Shown here: in pieces, positions 9,254 to 18,903 of the stretch
How positions within the stretch are numbered: the first letter of the stretch is position 1
Layout: each line of letters begins with the position of its first letter
Origin: Williamsia sp.
Lineage (GTDB): Bacteria; Bacteroidota; Bacteroidia; Chitinophagales; Chitinophagaceae
Assembly (NCBI GenBank): GCA_015069695.1
Contig: JADCRZ010000017.1
Coordinates: 62,001 to 126,000 of the forward strand
DNA length: 64,000 bases
Reading direction: 5' to 3'
Program-made: the position numbers and the translations under genes
The notes under the pieces: model-generated
Database searches by the model: none
What the model was told of the DNA's origin: nothing
The model's input: only the letters and a program-made list of their open reading frames with translations

Positions 9254-12200
9254 TTAGAAATTTACGTTAAGACTGAAGGTATAAATGGGTGTGAGCGGAT
9301 AACGGCCGTAGTCAAGACCGATGGCTTGCGTGGTGGTAGAGGCATCCCTGCCTACATAAGCACCCACTTCCGGGTCGAACCCGGTGTAATGTGTAAGGGT
9401 TACCAGGTTCTGCGCACCCACTGTTGCTCTTGCTCCTCTTATCAGCCTGGTTTTGTTCAGCAATGAGGCAGGGATGTTGTACGACAAGGAAACATTTTTC
9501 AGCCGCACATAAGAACCGTCTTCCACGTACTTGTCTGTAATGCGGGCATAGGTTCCGTTTACATCGGCACCGCTGATGATGCGGGGCACTGTTGTTCCGG
9601 GGTTCAGCAGGGAAGGCTTGCCACCGGCATCCACAGAAACCTTGGCGTAATTGAGCGCTGTGGTCAGCATGTTGCGGCCCAGGTTGATGTTGTTGGGATT
9701 GGAGTTTTCCCAGGCGATAAAATTGTAGATATCGTTGCCATAGGTACCGGTAACCAGTACACTCAAATCAAACCCTTTGTAAGCAAATGTATTGGTGATG
9801 CCACCGAACAATTTCGGCCAGGGATTGCCGATATACGTTTTGTCGTTCACATCAATTTTGCCATCCGCGTTCACGTCTTTGTATCTGATGTCGCCTACCC
9901 AGATGCCGCCGTTCTGTTGTGTAGGCCGGCGCTGTCCGTTGTTATCAACAGGTACCGGGCTTTTGGCAATTTCTTCTACCGACGAAAAGATGCCGTCGGT
10001 TAAATAGCCTCTGAACAACCAGGGTTGCAGGCCGATGGCCGCACGTTGCGTCCACGGATCCTGCTGGTTCAGCCACCACGACTGGCGTTCAAAGAAAGCG
10101 TTCTCGGTATTCAGGCTTTTGATCACGCTTTTAAACGAAGAGAAATTGAGGTTGGTCTCCCATTTAAAATCTTTTCCATTTACGTTGATGGTATTGATGG
10201 CAAAGCTCCAGCCCTTGGTTTGCAGGTTACCGGCATTGATGGTAGGAGGCCTCACGGCGCCTGTACCGCTGGTACCCATGTACCAGGGAAAGCTGGCATC
10301 CATCAGCAGGTTGGTGGTGTATTTTTTATAATAATCTGCTTCCAACGTAATCCTGTTTTTCAGCAGGCCGGCATTGAAGCCCACATTGCGGGTATTGGTT
10401 TCTTCCCATTGATACAATGGATTGGGATAAATAGAAGGCAGGAAGCCTGTGCCCCAGGGTGTAGCGCCTGCACTCAGGGGTGAATACACAGCCGCATTGC
10501 CACCGGGCTGATTGCCTGTTAAGCCTGTTTCCAGGCGCAATTTCAATTCACTGACAAAGGGGACCTGGAAAAATTTCTCCTGTGATATCCGCCAGGCTGC
10601 TGATACAGAAGGGAATGTACCCCATCTTTTTTCTGGTCCGAAGTTGACCGAACCATCACGCCGGATCGTGCCGGTTAAAATATAGCGGTTGTCGTAGTTG
10701 TAATTCAGGCGGCTCAGATACGACTCCATCCCCCATGTTCCTGAACCACCGCTGTTGGTGGCACTGGTGGCATTACCTGCATTGAGGTCGAAGATGTCGT
10801 TGGTCAGGAAACCAGTTCTTGTACCGGAAACATTTTTCCAGGTAGAAGCTTGCGACTCGTGGCTTACCATCAGTGCCACATTGTGCAAACCAAATTGCCG
10901 GTTGTATTCCACCAGCTGGTTCCAGTTCCAGTAGGTATTTTGGCTGGTGCCGTTGGTAAGCGAGGCCGTTGTATTGACCGCCCAGCCAATGGCATACGTT
11001 GGTGTGTATAGCGTTGAGTTGCTCTGTCCAACAGAGGTGTTGAACGTTGTTCTCGCTACAAGACCTTTGGCTAGGTTCAACTGAAGATTTAAACCGCCCA
11101 GGAATTGCCGGCGGGTATTGGTGTTTGTTACCAGTTGCGAAATCGCAATCGGGTTTACCGGGGAGAACTGGTGGGCCGGATTGGTTATATCACCCCCGCC
11201 CCATGTACCATTTAAGTTTTTAACCGGCACTTCAGGACTCAGCTGAATAGCACGGATGATCAGGTTCTCCTGGCTCGTGGTCAGCTTTTCGTTGGTTTGG
11301 TTATAGCTCAGGTTGGCGCCGATGGTCATCCAATCCCTTGGCTTGTTGTCCAGGTTCAGGCGAAAGCTGTAGCGCTTAAACCCGGACCCTTCCGCAACAC
11401 CTTGCTGATCCAGGTATTCTCCGGACATGTAGTAAGTCGTGTTGTTGCTGCCGCCGCTCAAACTCAGCTGGTGCTTTTGCATGGCTGCATTGTTAAACAA
11501 GGTGGCCTGCCAATCGGTGCCTGCACCAAGAATAGACGGATCCAACAGTTCTTCCCGGACGGTACCACCGGCAATGGCTTTGTATTCTTTTTGCATCTGC
11601 GCATACTGCGGCAAGGTCATCACATCAAAGCGCTTGGGCGGTGTTTGAACATTGTACTGAACGTTGTAATTGATGCGGAAGTCGCCGCTCCTCCCCCGTT
11701 TGGTTGTAATGATGATAACCCCGTTTGTTGCCTGCGAACCGTAAATGGCCGTGGCGGAAGGACCTTGCAGAATTTGCATGTCCTCAATATCATTGGGGTT
11801 GAGAAAAGAAAGCGGGTTGGAAGAATTGGCCGTTCCGCCACCGCGGATTTGCACTCCATCGATGACATACAAGGGTTCTGTATTGCCGTTGATGGTACTG
11901 ATGCCGCGGATGTTGACTGAAATGCCGCCACCCGGTTGCCCCGAGTTTTGCGTGATGTAAACACCCGGCGCCCGGCCTTGCAGGGCCTGCTCTACGGTGG
12001 TGTTGACGGTTTTTTCAATCTCTTTTGTGCCGATGGAAGTTTGCGCCGTGGTAAGGTTGGCTCTGCGGGCGCGGCCATAACCGACCACCACCACATCAGA
12101 GAGGGCGCCGGAGCTGCCGGCCAGGGTTACGTTCAGCACATCTCCGCTACCAATCGCCAGTTCCTGCGATTGCATGCCGATGTAGGAAACCACCAGGGTT

Positions 12201-12415
12201 TTTGCTCCTGCCGGAGCCGTAATGGAGAACTTGCCCGCTGCATCCGTGGGAACAACGGTCTTGGTGCCTTTCACCAAAACAGTTGCACCAGCAAGCGGCG
12301 ATTGTTTGTCATCCGTGACAGTACCCGTAAGTTTTCGTGTTTGCGCAAAGATGCATACGGTACATAGGGAAAGGAGCAGCAACAGAGTTGCCGCAAGCAA
12401 GGAGGGTCTTTTCAT
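9254..12415 (-). CDS. susC: SusC/RagA family TonB-linked outer membrane transporter
   Basis: A 1053-aa protein with a signal peptide (about 1-25). A carboxypeptidase-regulatory-like beta-sandwich follows (about 27-105; LTGTVTDDKQSPLAGATVLVKGT), then a TonB box-like SDVVVVGYG, a plug domain (about 120-230, with APGVYITQNSGQPGGG and PLYVIDGVQI) and a 22-stranded-type barrel ending in Phe (LNVNF). No N-terminal STN signalling domain is present and no ECF sigma/anti-sigma pair is nearby, so this transporter is probably not trans-envelope regulated. With SusD and two glycan-binding lipoproteins it forms a complete uptake complex. No glycoside hydrolase is in the operon, so the substrate is open. 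Confidence 0.95.
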   Translation of the reverse strand: MKRPSLLAATLLLLLSLCTVCIFAQTRKLTGTVTDDKQSPLAGATVLVKGTKTVVPTDAAGKFSITAPAGAKTLVVSYIGMQSQELAIGSGDVLNVTLAGSSGALSDVVVVGYGRARRANLTTAQTSIGTKEIEKTVNTTVEQALQGRAPGVYITQNSGQPGGGISVNIRGISTINGNTEPLYVIDGVQIRGGGTANSSNPLSFLNPNDIEDMQILQGPSATAIYGSQATNGVIIITTKRGRSGDFRINYNVQYNVQTPPKRFDVMTLPQYAQMQKEYKAIAGGTVREELLDPSILGAGTDWQATLFNNAAMQKHQLSLSGGSNNTTYYMSGEYLDQQGVAEGSGFKRYSFRLNLDNKPRDWMTIGANLSYNQTNEKLTTSQENLIIRAIQLSPEVPVKNLNGTWGGGDITNPAHQFSPVNPIAISQLVTNTNTRRQFLGGLNLQLNLAKGLVARTTFNTSVGQSNSTLYTPTYAIGWAVNTTASLTNGTSQNTYWNWNQLVEYNRQFGLHNVALMVSHESQASTWKNVSGTRTGFLTNDIFDLNAGNATSATNSGGSGTWGMESYLSRLNYNYDNRYILTGTIRRDGSVNFGPEKRWGTFPSVSAAWRISQEKFFQVPFVSELKLRLETGLTGNQPGGNAAVYSPLSAGATPWGTGFLPSIYPNPLYQWEETNTRNVGFNAGLLKNRITLEADYYKKYTTNLLMDASFPWYMGTSGTGAVRPPTINAGNLQTKGWSFAINTINVNGKDFKWETNLNFSSFKSVIKSLNTENAFFERQSWWLNQQDPWTQRAAIGLQPWLFRGYLTDGIFSSVEEIAKSPVPVDNNGQRRPTQQNGGIWVGDIRYKDVNADGKIDVNDKTYIGNPWPKLFGGITNTFAYKGFDLSVLVTGTYGNDIYNFIAWENSNPNNINLGRNMLTTALNYAKVSVDAGGKPSLLNPGTTVPRIISGADVNGTYARITDKYVEDGSYVRLKNVSLSYNIPASLLNKTRLIRGARATVGAQNLVTLTHYTGFDPEVGAYVGRDASTTTQAIGLDYGRYPLTPIYTFSLNVNF

Positions 12416-12434
12416 TTGGCAGGCGTATTTAATT

Positions 12435-12442
12435 CAAATGTA
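12435..12442 (-). promoter_or_regulatory. Candidate -7 box for the susC operon
   Basis: On the minus strand TACATTTG matches the Bacteroidota TAnnTTTG -7 consensus and lies about 20 bases upstream of the susC ATG. No clear TTTG is found 19 bases further upstream, so the -33 half is weak. This is a motif match only. Confidence 0.4.
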
Positions 12443-12605
12443 TAGTCAAACAGCCTGAAAATCCGAGATTTTTTTAGCTTAATTTTAGATTTTTCCGAAC
12501 TCTGTCAAATACAGTACGGAGTCCGGGGAAACTTGCTGCCGCTGCGACACAGCTGCTCTATCCGAACAATCAAACAATTTTGCCGGTTATATACCCTTAA
12601 AGTAG

Positions 12606-14498
12606 ATGGCAGTAAGAAGAAGCTACAATAGCAATGGAAAACAGGCCGATGAGCCGGCAAAAGTGAAGGTATCCAAAGAAAGCATCCGGCAGGCCCTGAT
12701 TCTTTTTTCTTATGTAAAACCCTACAGGGGACAGTTTATACTCAGCCTGGTTTTTATCGCGCTGTCTGCTTTTACAACGTCCCTGTTCCCCCTGTTCCTG
12801 GGTAAAATGATTGATGCAGCCTCTCCGGGCGCCGTACCCACCCAGTTCACCGGCGGAAATGCAGGTGCCCTATTCGGCTTCAACCTCAAATCAGTTCACT
12901 GGAGCCTGAACACCACGCTCCTGCTTATTTTTATCCAGTTAAGCATACAAACGGTTTTTTCCTTTATGCGCGTGTACCTGCTTACGGCGGTAGGTGAGCG
13001 CTCGCTCGCCGATATGCGCCGCGATGTATACAGCAAACTGCTTAGCATGCCGATGAGCTTTTTTTCGGAGAAGAGAGTGGGTGAACTAAGCAACCGGATT
13101 TCTTCTGATCTTTCACAGATACAGGATGCCATTTCTTTCACGCTCGCAGAATTTTTAAGAGGCATCTTTACATTGATCATCGGGCTCACCTTTATCTTCA
13201 TGATCAGCCTGAAGCTGGCGCTGATCATGCTTTCCGTGGTCCCGGTGATTGCAGTGCTGGCCGTTGTATTTGGCAAGCGGATCAGGAAGATGTCGCGCAG
13301 GGCGCAGGACCAGCTGGCTGAAAGCGGCATCATCGTACAGGAAACTTTTCAGGGCATTGCCATCGTCAAAGCATTTACAAGCGAGTTTCACGAAATCAGC
13401 CGCTATGTAAAAAGCGTGTATGCAGTGGTACATACTGCCATTTCCAATGCAAGGTACCGGGGTGCTTTTGTTTCGTTTATGATCTTCAGCGTATTTGGTG
13501 CCGTGGCATTTGTGATGTGGTACGGGGCCAACATGATCCAATCAGGACAGCTTACCATCGGCTCCCTGACAACCTTTGTTATTTTCTCCATGTTTGTCGG
13601 CGGCACATTTGCAGGCTTTGCAGACATCTTTTCCCAATTACAAAAAACCCTCGGGGCAACCCAAAGCGTGCGTGAAATCCTGCGTGCCCAGGGCGAACCG
13701 ATCGACTTCAATAATACGGTTGTTGAACCCGCATACAAGCTTACGGGCAATGTCCGCTTCGAGAACGTTGCCTTCAGCTACCCGGGTAGAAAAGATGTGG
13801 AAGTACTGAAGAACGTGACCCTTACAGCCAGGCATGGCGAGCATATAGCCCTTGTAGGCCCGAGTGGCGCAGGCAAAAGCACCATCGCTTCTATCCTGTT
13901 GATGTTCTATACGCCCGATAAAGGCACCGTTTATTTTGATGACAGGCCTGCCGCCCGGTTTCCCCTCTCGCAACTGCGCAAGCAAATGGCCTTTGTGCCG
14001 CAGGAGATCATCTTGTTTGGCGGAACCATCCGGGAAAACATCGCCTACGGAAAACCGGATGCAAGTGAAGATGAAACAAGGGAAGCCGCAAGAAAAGCCA
14101 ACGCAGATGAATTTATAACCCGCTTCCCGGAACAGTACGAAACCATCGTGGGTGAGCGGGGTATCAAACTCAGCGGCGGGCAGCGGCAGCGCATCGCCAT
14201 TGCACGCGCCATCCTGAAAGATCCGGCTATCCTGATCCTGGATGAAGCCACTTCATCGCTCGACAGTGAAAGTGAAAAGCTGGTGCAGGAAGCACTTGAA
14301 AACCTCATGAGCGGCCGCACGACATTTGTGATCGCACACCGGCTTTCTACCATCAGAACCGCTGACAAGATCATTGTGCTTGACCAGGGCACCATCCGGG
14401 AAAGCGGCACGCACGGGGAATTGATGCAGCTGAACGGATTGTACCACAAGCTGAACAGGATGCAATTCTTTAATCAGGAAAGTCTGCACTCAGACTAA
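12606..14498 (+). CDS. MsbA-like ABC exporter, fused permease and ATPase
   Basis: A 630-aa half-transporter. An N-terminal six-helix membrane domain spans about residues 30-350, including the EKRVGELSNRIS-type coupling region. The nucleotide-binding domain has Walker A GPSGAGKST near residue 418, the Q-loop VPQEI, the signature LSGGQRQR near 522, Walker B ILILDEATSS near 543 and the switch His in IAHRLST. Family members export lipids, lipid A precursors or drugs as homodimers. The start at 12606 is followed by a hydrophilic lead and fits the family length. Its 3' end overlaps the convergent SDR gene by 29 bases. The substrate cannot be assigned from sequence. Confidence 0.9.
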   Translation: MAVRRSYNSNGKQADEPAKVKVSKESIRQALILFSYVKPYRGQFILSLVFIALSAFTTSLFPLFLGKMIDAASPGAVPTQFTGGNAGALFGFNLKSVHWSLNTTLLLIFIQLSIQTVFSFMRVYLLTAVGERSLADMRRDVYSKLLSMPMSFFSEKRVGELSNRISSDLSQIQDAISFTLAEFLRGIFTLIIGLTFIFMISLKLALIMLSVVPVIAVLAVVFGKRIRKMSRRAQDQLAESGIIVQETFQGIAIVKAFTSEFHEISRYVKSVYAVVHTAISNARYRGAFVSFMIFSVFGAVAFVMWYGANMIQSGQLTIGSLTTFVIFSMFVGGTFAGFADIFSQLQKTLGATQSVREILRAQGEPIDFNNTVVEPAYKLTGNVRFENVAFSYPGRKDVEVLKNVTLTARHGEHIALVGPSGAGKSTIASILLMFYTPDKGTVYFDDRPAARFPLSQLRKQMAFVPQEIILFGGTIRENIAYGKPDASEDETREAARKANADEFITRFPEQYETIVGERGIKLSGGQRQRIAIARAILKDPAILILDEATSSLDSESEKLVQEALENLMSGRTTFVIAHRLSTIRTADKIIVLDQGTIRESGTHGELMQLNGLYHKLNRMQFFNQESLHSD

Positions 14499-15315
14499 GG
14501 TCTTTCCAGGCAACCAGGTTATCCTTCAGGGAATCTATTTTTTCAGTGGCCAGGTCATAGGCTATCTTTCCCAGGATCAGCCGGAGCGGTGTGTTCTCAG
14601 CTTCTACGGCCTTGATGATGGCTTCGCATCCTCTTACGGGGTCGCCTTTTTGCTTGCCGCTTCCTGCCTGGCTGGTTTTCATGCGCGCATCTACAGTGTC
14701 CATATAATCTGCTATCTGAACAGGCGTTCTGCTGGTAGAGCGGCCGGCCCAATCTGTCCGGAACGGACCTGGTTCAACCAACAGGACTTTGATGCCCAGG
14801 GGACCAACTTCCTTGGAAAGGGATTCTGATAAACCCTCTACGGCAAATTTGGTAGCGTGGTAAAAACCGGTTGACGTAAACGCAACCAGTCCGCCAATAG
14901 ATGAGAAGTTGATGATATGGCCGCGGCGCTCTTCCCGCATGCCCGGCAGCACAGCCTGGATCATATTTACCAGTCCAAAGAAATTGGTTTCAAACTGGGC
15001 CCTGATTTTTTCTTCCTCGCCTTCTTCAATGCTGGTAAAATAACCATAGCCTGCATTGTTCACCAGCACATCAATCTTGCCAAATGCTTGCCGGGCCTGG
15101 GTTACAGCAGACGCAATCTGCGCTTTGTCGGTCACATCCAGCGCCAGCACAAGCGCTGAATCTCCCCATCCTTCTGCAATGTCTTTCACCTGGTCCGGGT
15201 TCCGGGCCGTGATCACTGCGTTCCATCCCCTTTCCAATATCAATTTCGCCAATTCCCTGCCAAATCCTGTTGAGCAGCCGGTAATAAACCAAACCGGATT
15301 CTGTGTTTTTTCCAT
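14470..15315 (-). CDS. SDR family NAD(P)-dependent oxidoreductase
   Basis: A 281-aa short-chain dehydrogenase from the ATG at 15315. An upstream start at 15360 would add 15 residues without family character. TGCSTGFG (residues 12-19) is the cofactor-binding glycine motif. NNAGYGYF, the catalytic Ser in NFSSIGG and YHATK supply the rest of the active site. The sequence resembles the group often named oxidoreductase/short-chain dehydrogenase with a VEPGPFRTDW segment. It is cytoplasmic. It converges on the ABC exporter gene and the two coding ends overlap by 29 bases. The substrate is unknown, as is usual for the family. Confidence 0.88.
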   Translation of the reverse strand: MEKTQNPVWFITGCSTGFGRELAKLILERGWNAVITARNPDQVKDIAEGWGDSALVLALDVTDKAQIASAVTQARQAFGKIDVLVNNAGYGYFTSIEEGEEEKIRAQFETNFFGLVNMIQAVLPGMREERRGHIINFSSIGGLVAFTSTGFYHATKFAVEGLSESLSKEVGPLGIKVLLVEPGPFRTDWAGRSTSRTPVQIADYMDTVDARMKTSQAGSGKQKGDPVRGCEAIIKAVEAENTPLRLILGKIAYDLATEKIDSLKDNLVAWKDLSLSADFPD

Positions 15316-15375
15316 ATGTAAAAATAAGGAGTTATAAGAATTCCAATCCCTGGCATGCACCAGGTCTTGAATCCA

Positions 15376-16503
15376 TCATCTACCGTACTCCCGCAGCTTT
15401 ATGCACGATGGATGAGGAACCTTGATTTCTTTTCCTGCCCGCTTTAATAATCCGGATAGAGGATCTCGCTTAAAGACAACCAGGTTGTTGCTTGTTTGAT
15501 TGGCCACAAGTACAAAATAGCCAGAAGGGTCAATGGCGAAGTTCCGGGGAATTTCTCCGAATGTAGACTGGTGTCCAACCAATTTGAGCGTTCCATCTGC
15601 ATGGATTGAAAAGATAGAGAGCGTATTTTCAATCCTGTTGGATGCATATAAAAACTTTCCGTCGGGGGAAATGTGAATGTCGGCACTGCTGTGTTCTGCA
15701 GCCTGTTGTGAATAGGACGGGATCCGTTGTATGCGGGTCAGTTTTCCGCTGTTATATGCGTACGCCGAAACCATGCCGCCCATTTCTTCCACGCAATAAG
15801 CAAACCGTTCATTGGGATGGAACACCATGTGCCGGGGGCCGCTTCCTGGTTCTGTATGGACCGTTAAACTGTCTATTTCAGCAAGCGGCTCAGGGTTTGC
15901 CGGATTGAATTTGAAGACGCGGATTTTGTCTGCACCCAGGTCGGGTAAATACAGGTAATCAAAACGGGGCGAGAAGATGGTGGAATGGATATGTGATTTT
16001 TCCTGTCTGGATTTGTTGATGCTGCTGTCTTTGAAGAGAATGGTTTGGATAGATGGATTGATCCCGCCCTGCGCATCGATTGTTGCTACAGACACATTGC
16101 CTTCTGTATAATTTCCGTTTACGATAAATTTATTGTTCCCATCCGTAGTCAGGTAAACCGGGTTGGCACCTCTGGCTGACTGTTTGTTCAGAAAGAGGAG
16201 TTTTCCATGAATGCTGTCTATTTTAAATGAAGTGATGCTGCCGGGTATGGCTTGCCGGGTATCCGTACAGGCATACAAAAAACGGCCGTCCGGAGAGACC
16301 GTAAGAAAAGAAGGATTGATTACACTTTCTGCACTGCCCAGCTCTTTGAGATCGCCGGACTGCAGGTCCAGGCTGTAGACATAGATTCCTTTGTCCGGTT
16401 TTTCGTCTGTATAGGTTCCTACAAATACATAGGTGGTTTTATGTTGTGCCGCTGAAGTGTAAAAACAAAACAATGTGCATAGCAGGATAACGGCGGTTCT
16501 CAT
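15376..16503 (-). CDS. Lactonase family beta-propeller protein (6-phosphogluconolactonase-like), exported
   Basis: A 375-aa protein with a signal peptide (MRTAVILLCTLFCFYTSAAQ). Seven-bladed propeller motifs follow: YVFVGTYTDEKPDKGIYVY near the start, NPSFLTVSPDGRFLYAC, GPRHMVFHPNERFAYCVEE, DIHISPDGKFLYASNR and IPRNFAIDPSGYFVLVANQ. These are the hallmarks of the lactonase (Pgl, YbhE-type) family. A signal peptide argues for a periplasmic or secreted role, perhaps hydrolysing sugar lactones such as those from oxidised sugars, rather than the cytosolic pentose phosphate step. It lies 37 bases after the histidine kinase gene on the same strand. The class is sure, the substrate inferred. Confidence 0.88.
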   Translation of the reverse strand: MRTAVILLCTLFCFYTSAAQHKTTYVFVGTYTDEKPDKGIYVYSLDLQSGDLKELGSAESVINPSFLTVSPDGRFLYACTDTRQAIPGSITSFKIDSIHGKLLFLNKQSARGANPVYLTTDGNNKFIVNGNYTEGNVSVATIDAQGGINPSIQTILFKDSSINKSRQEKSHIHSTIFSPRFDYLYLPDLGADKIRVFKFNPANPEPLAEIDSLTVHTEPGSGPRHMVFHPNERFAYCVEEMGGMVSAYAYNSGKLTRIQRIPSYSQQAAEHSSADIHISPDGKFLYASNRIENTLSIFSIHADGTLKLVGHQSTFGEIPRNFAIDPSGYFVLVANQTSNNLVVFKRDPLSGLLKRAGKEIKVPHPSCIKLREYGR

Positions 16504-16540
16504 AAAGCGGTTTGTTTGAATGGCATGATGGGGTAGCGCC

Positions 16541-18580
16541 CTAACCCACCGGCAGGTACACGCTGAAAACAGCGCCTTCTTCGGGGCGGCCTTCTGCTGT
16601 TATAAAGCCATGGTGGTTTTCGACGACTTTTTTTACGATAGACAAGCCCACGCCGGTTCCGCCGTACTCGCTTTTGCCATGCAGGCGGGCAAACATCTTG
16701 AAGATTTTTTCTTCGTACTTCTGGTCGAAGCCGATGCCGTTGTCCTGCACTTTTATCAGGTGGAATTGTCTTCCTTCCCGTTCAACTTTTTCAGCTGTAA
16801 TGGCGATCTGCGGAAGCACATCAGGCTTGCTGTATTTGAGGGCATTGCTGAGCAGGTTTTGAAACAACTGCTGCAGCTGTCTTCCATACCCATTCACGAC
16901 CGGCAATTTTCCCACCTGGATCGTGGCCCTTCTCTCCAGGATGTCCAGTTCCAGGTCTTCCAGGACGCGCTTTATTTTTTCGTTCAGGTCCACGGCTTTG
17001 GCTTCGTGCGGGCGCTGACTTACATGCGAATAAAGAAGCAGGTCGTCGATCAGGGTGGCCATGCGCTCTGTGGCATTTTCAATTCGCTCAAAGGAAGTTA
17101 ATTCTCCTTCCTTCAGCTGTTCACTCAACTGATGCTTTAGCTGGTTGGTGAAGAAATGGATCTTACGGATCGGCTCTTTTAAATCGTGGGAAGCTGCATG
17201 GGCAAACTCTTCCAGGTTCTGGTTGGAACGCTGCAGTTCTGTATTGGTACGCTGCAGCGTTTCATTGGCCTGGGCCAGTTCCTTTGTGCGCTGCGCCACC
17301 ACGTCTTCAATTTTGCGACGGGCCAGCACCTGGTCGGTAACATCTATCGTGGCAGCAATAACGCCTACAATATTCGACCTTGCATCCCGGTAGGGCTCGT
17401 ACACAAAGTCTTGATAAACCACCTCCAGCTGGCCGTTCCGCAGCAGTTCCACCGGATGCTCCATTGCTTTGAAGGGTTCGCCGGTCGTATAAACCTGTTC
17501 CAGGATGTATTCCAATCCTTGTTCTTTGGCATCCGGCAACCCTTCAAAGATCGGCTTGTTCATGACGACCTCTTTTGGTTTTCCCCACAGCTCGATCATG
17601 AGATCATTGGCAATATCCACCACATGGTCCGCCCCCACCATGATGCACATGGCAACCGGTGCCTGCATGATCAGGGTGCGCAGGTGCCGTTCACTTTCTT
17701 TGAGGCTTTCTTCTGCCAGCTTTGCTTCTGTAATGTCGCGCGTGGTGCCGGCTACAGCTTCTACTTCACCGTCTTTGTTTAAAACAGGCACAAGGATGTA
17801 ATCGTATATCCGTTTGCCCAGTATGGCATGCGGAAAAGACACTTCACCCCGGATCGGCTTTTTCGTCTCCACGATCTTGTCGATCTCCCGCTCGTGCATC
17901 TCGGCATGCCAGGGCTCATAGCCGTTTTCCAGCAGCCCTTTTCCGACAGCCTGCTCCGCTGTTTTGCCCCACATGGCAAGCAAGGCTGCATTGGCATACG
18001 TGAACCGGTATGTTAAGTCAAAGACGTAGATAAGATCAGGTGTATTCCCGTTGATGGTTTCATACAGGCGCTTTTGTTTTTCTGCCTGTGCTTTTGCTTC
18101 TTCCTTCTCCTTTCTTGCCAAAAAGGAGCTGGTAATGTCTTCCAGCGTATGAATAATATACTGCACCCTGCCCGCTGCGTCCAGCACGGGTTTGTTGAGC
18201 AGGTTCCAGACCTGGTCCTTTAACCCGGCAGATGCAGGATCATGGAATCGACTATGCTGTTCGCCCGTCCGGTGTTCCTCTTTGTGTTCATATACATAAA
18301 CCAATGAAGCCAAAAGATCCTTGAGCGCCGTATCCCCCGGGTATGTCTGATTGTTCGTCAGAACTTCGGAAACACGCCGGCCGATCACCTCCTCCCTTTT
18401 CAGGCAGGTTGCCAACAGGTATTCTTCCGTGGCGCCTGCTATGGTAAAGCAGGGCGTGTCAGGCAACAAGATCAGGTGACATCCAGGAATAGAATTCAGG
18501 ATAGACAAAACATCCATTGACTGAGCTGAGTTCTCGCGCATTTCCATGGGGAAAATATCGAAGATAAAGGATTCCTGCAT
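16541..18580 (-). CDS. Multi-PAS sensor histidine kinase
   Basis: A 679-aa protein with no membrane helices, so a soluble sensor. An N-terminal PAS-like domain (about 25-150) is followed by a second PAS (about 170-290, DLIYVFDLTYRFTYANAALLAMW) and a third (about 298-420, APVAMCIMVGADHVVDIAND). A coiled coil (about 420-460, VVAQRTKELAQANETLQ) leads into the HisKA phosphoacceptor (SHDLKEP, His465) and the HATPase domain (NLLSNALKYS; DNGIGFDQ; GGTGVGLSIVKKVVE). No receiver domain or response regulator lies adjacent, so the output partner must be elsewhere. The organisation resembles light/redox-type bacteriophytochrome-like kinases without a chromophore domain. The signal is unknown. Confidence 0.9.
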   Translation of the reverse strand: MQESFIFDIFPMEMRENSAQSMDVLSILNSIPGCHLILLPDTPCFTIAGATEEYLLATCLKREEVIGRRVSEVLTNNQTYPGDTALKDLLASLVYVYEHKEEHRTGEQHSRFHDPASAGLKDQVWNLLNKPVLDAAGRVQYIIHTLEDITSSFLARKEKEEAKAQAEKQKRLYETINGNTPDLIYVFDLTYRFTYANAALLAMWGKTAEQAVGKGLLENGYEPWHAEMHEREIDKIVETKKPIRGEVSFPHAILGKRIYDYILVPVLNKDGEVEAVAGTTRDITEAKLAEESLKESERHLRTLIMQAPVAMCIMVGADHVVDIANDLMIELWGKPKEVVMNKPIFEGLPDAKEQGLEYILEQVYTTGEPFKAMEHPVELLRNGQLEVVYQDFVYEPYRDARSNIVGVIAATIDVTDQVLARRKIEDVVAQRTKELAQANETLQRTNTELQRSNQNLEEFAHAASHDLKEPIRKIHFFTNQLKHQLSEQLKEGELTSFERIENATERMATLIDDLLLYSHVSQRPHEAKAVDLNEKIKRVLEDLELDILERRATIQVGKLPVVNGYGRQLQQLFQNLLSNALKYSKPDVLPQIAITAEKVEREGRQFHLIKVQDNGIGFDQKYEEKIFKMFARLHGKSEYGGTGVGLSIVKKVVENHHGFITAEGRPEEGAVFSVYLPVG

Positions 18581-18903
18581 GAGGCAGGTACTTTGTTAAA
18601 TGCCATGCAAAGAATTTAGTAAGAGCGGGTCGCACTGCTGGAAGGAAGCCGTTAGCATTCCATCGCCATTTAAAACACGGGATCATACAATCCATCTTGC
18701 TACTTTTAGCCTGGCGTACGGGACGGCTATATAGGTGTTCAAGGGCCGTATTATGCAATGACAGTGCAGCTGGCATTATTTTTTAATCCGGAAGAACATG
18801 TACAGATTATTTTCCACGGATGCAGCTATCATCGTAGCAGTATCGAAGAAATTGACGCTTGCAGAATAAAATCTGTGAGCGGCCACTCTAAAACAGGCAA
18901 TGC
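18581..18903. other. Intergenic region, nothing recognised
   Basis: About 320 bases between the divergent histidine kinase and broken SDR genes. Short frames here overlap the ends of neighbours and lack protein-like composition. No hairpin or RNA gene is evident. Confidence 0.35.

Noticed and set aside
8533-9270. 245-codon plus-strand frame opposite susD
   Set aside because: Shadow of susD; no protein-like order, and it crosses the susD-susC junction.
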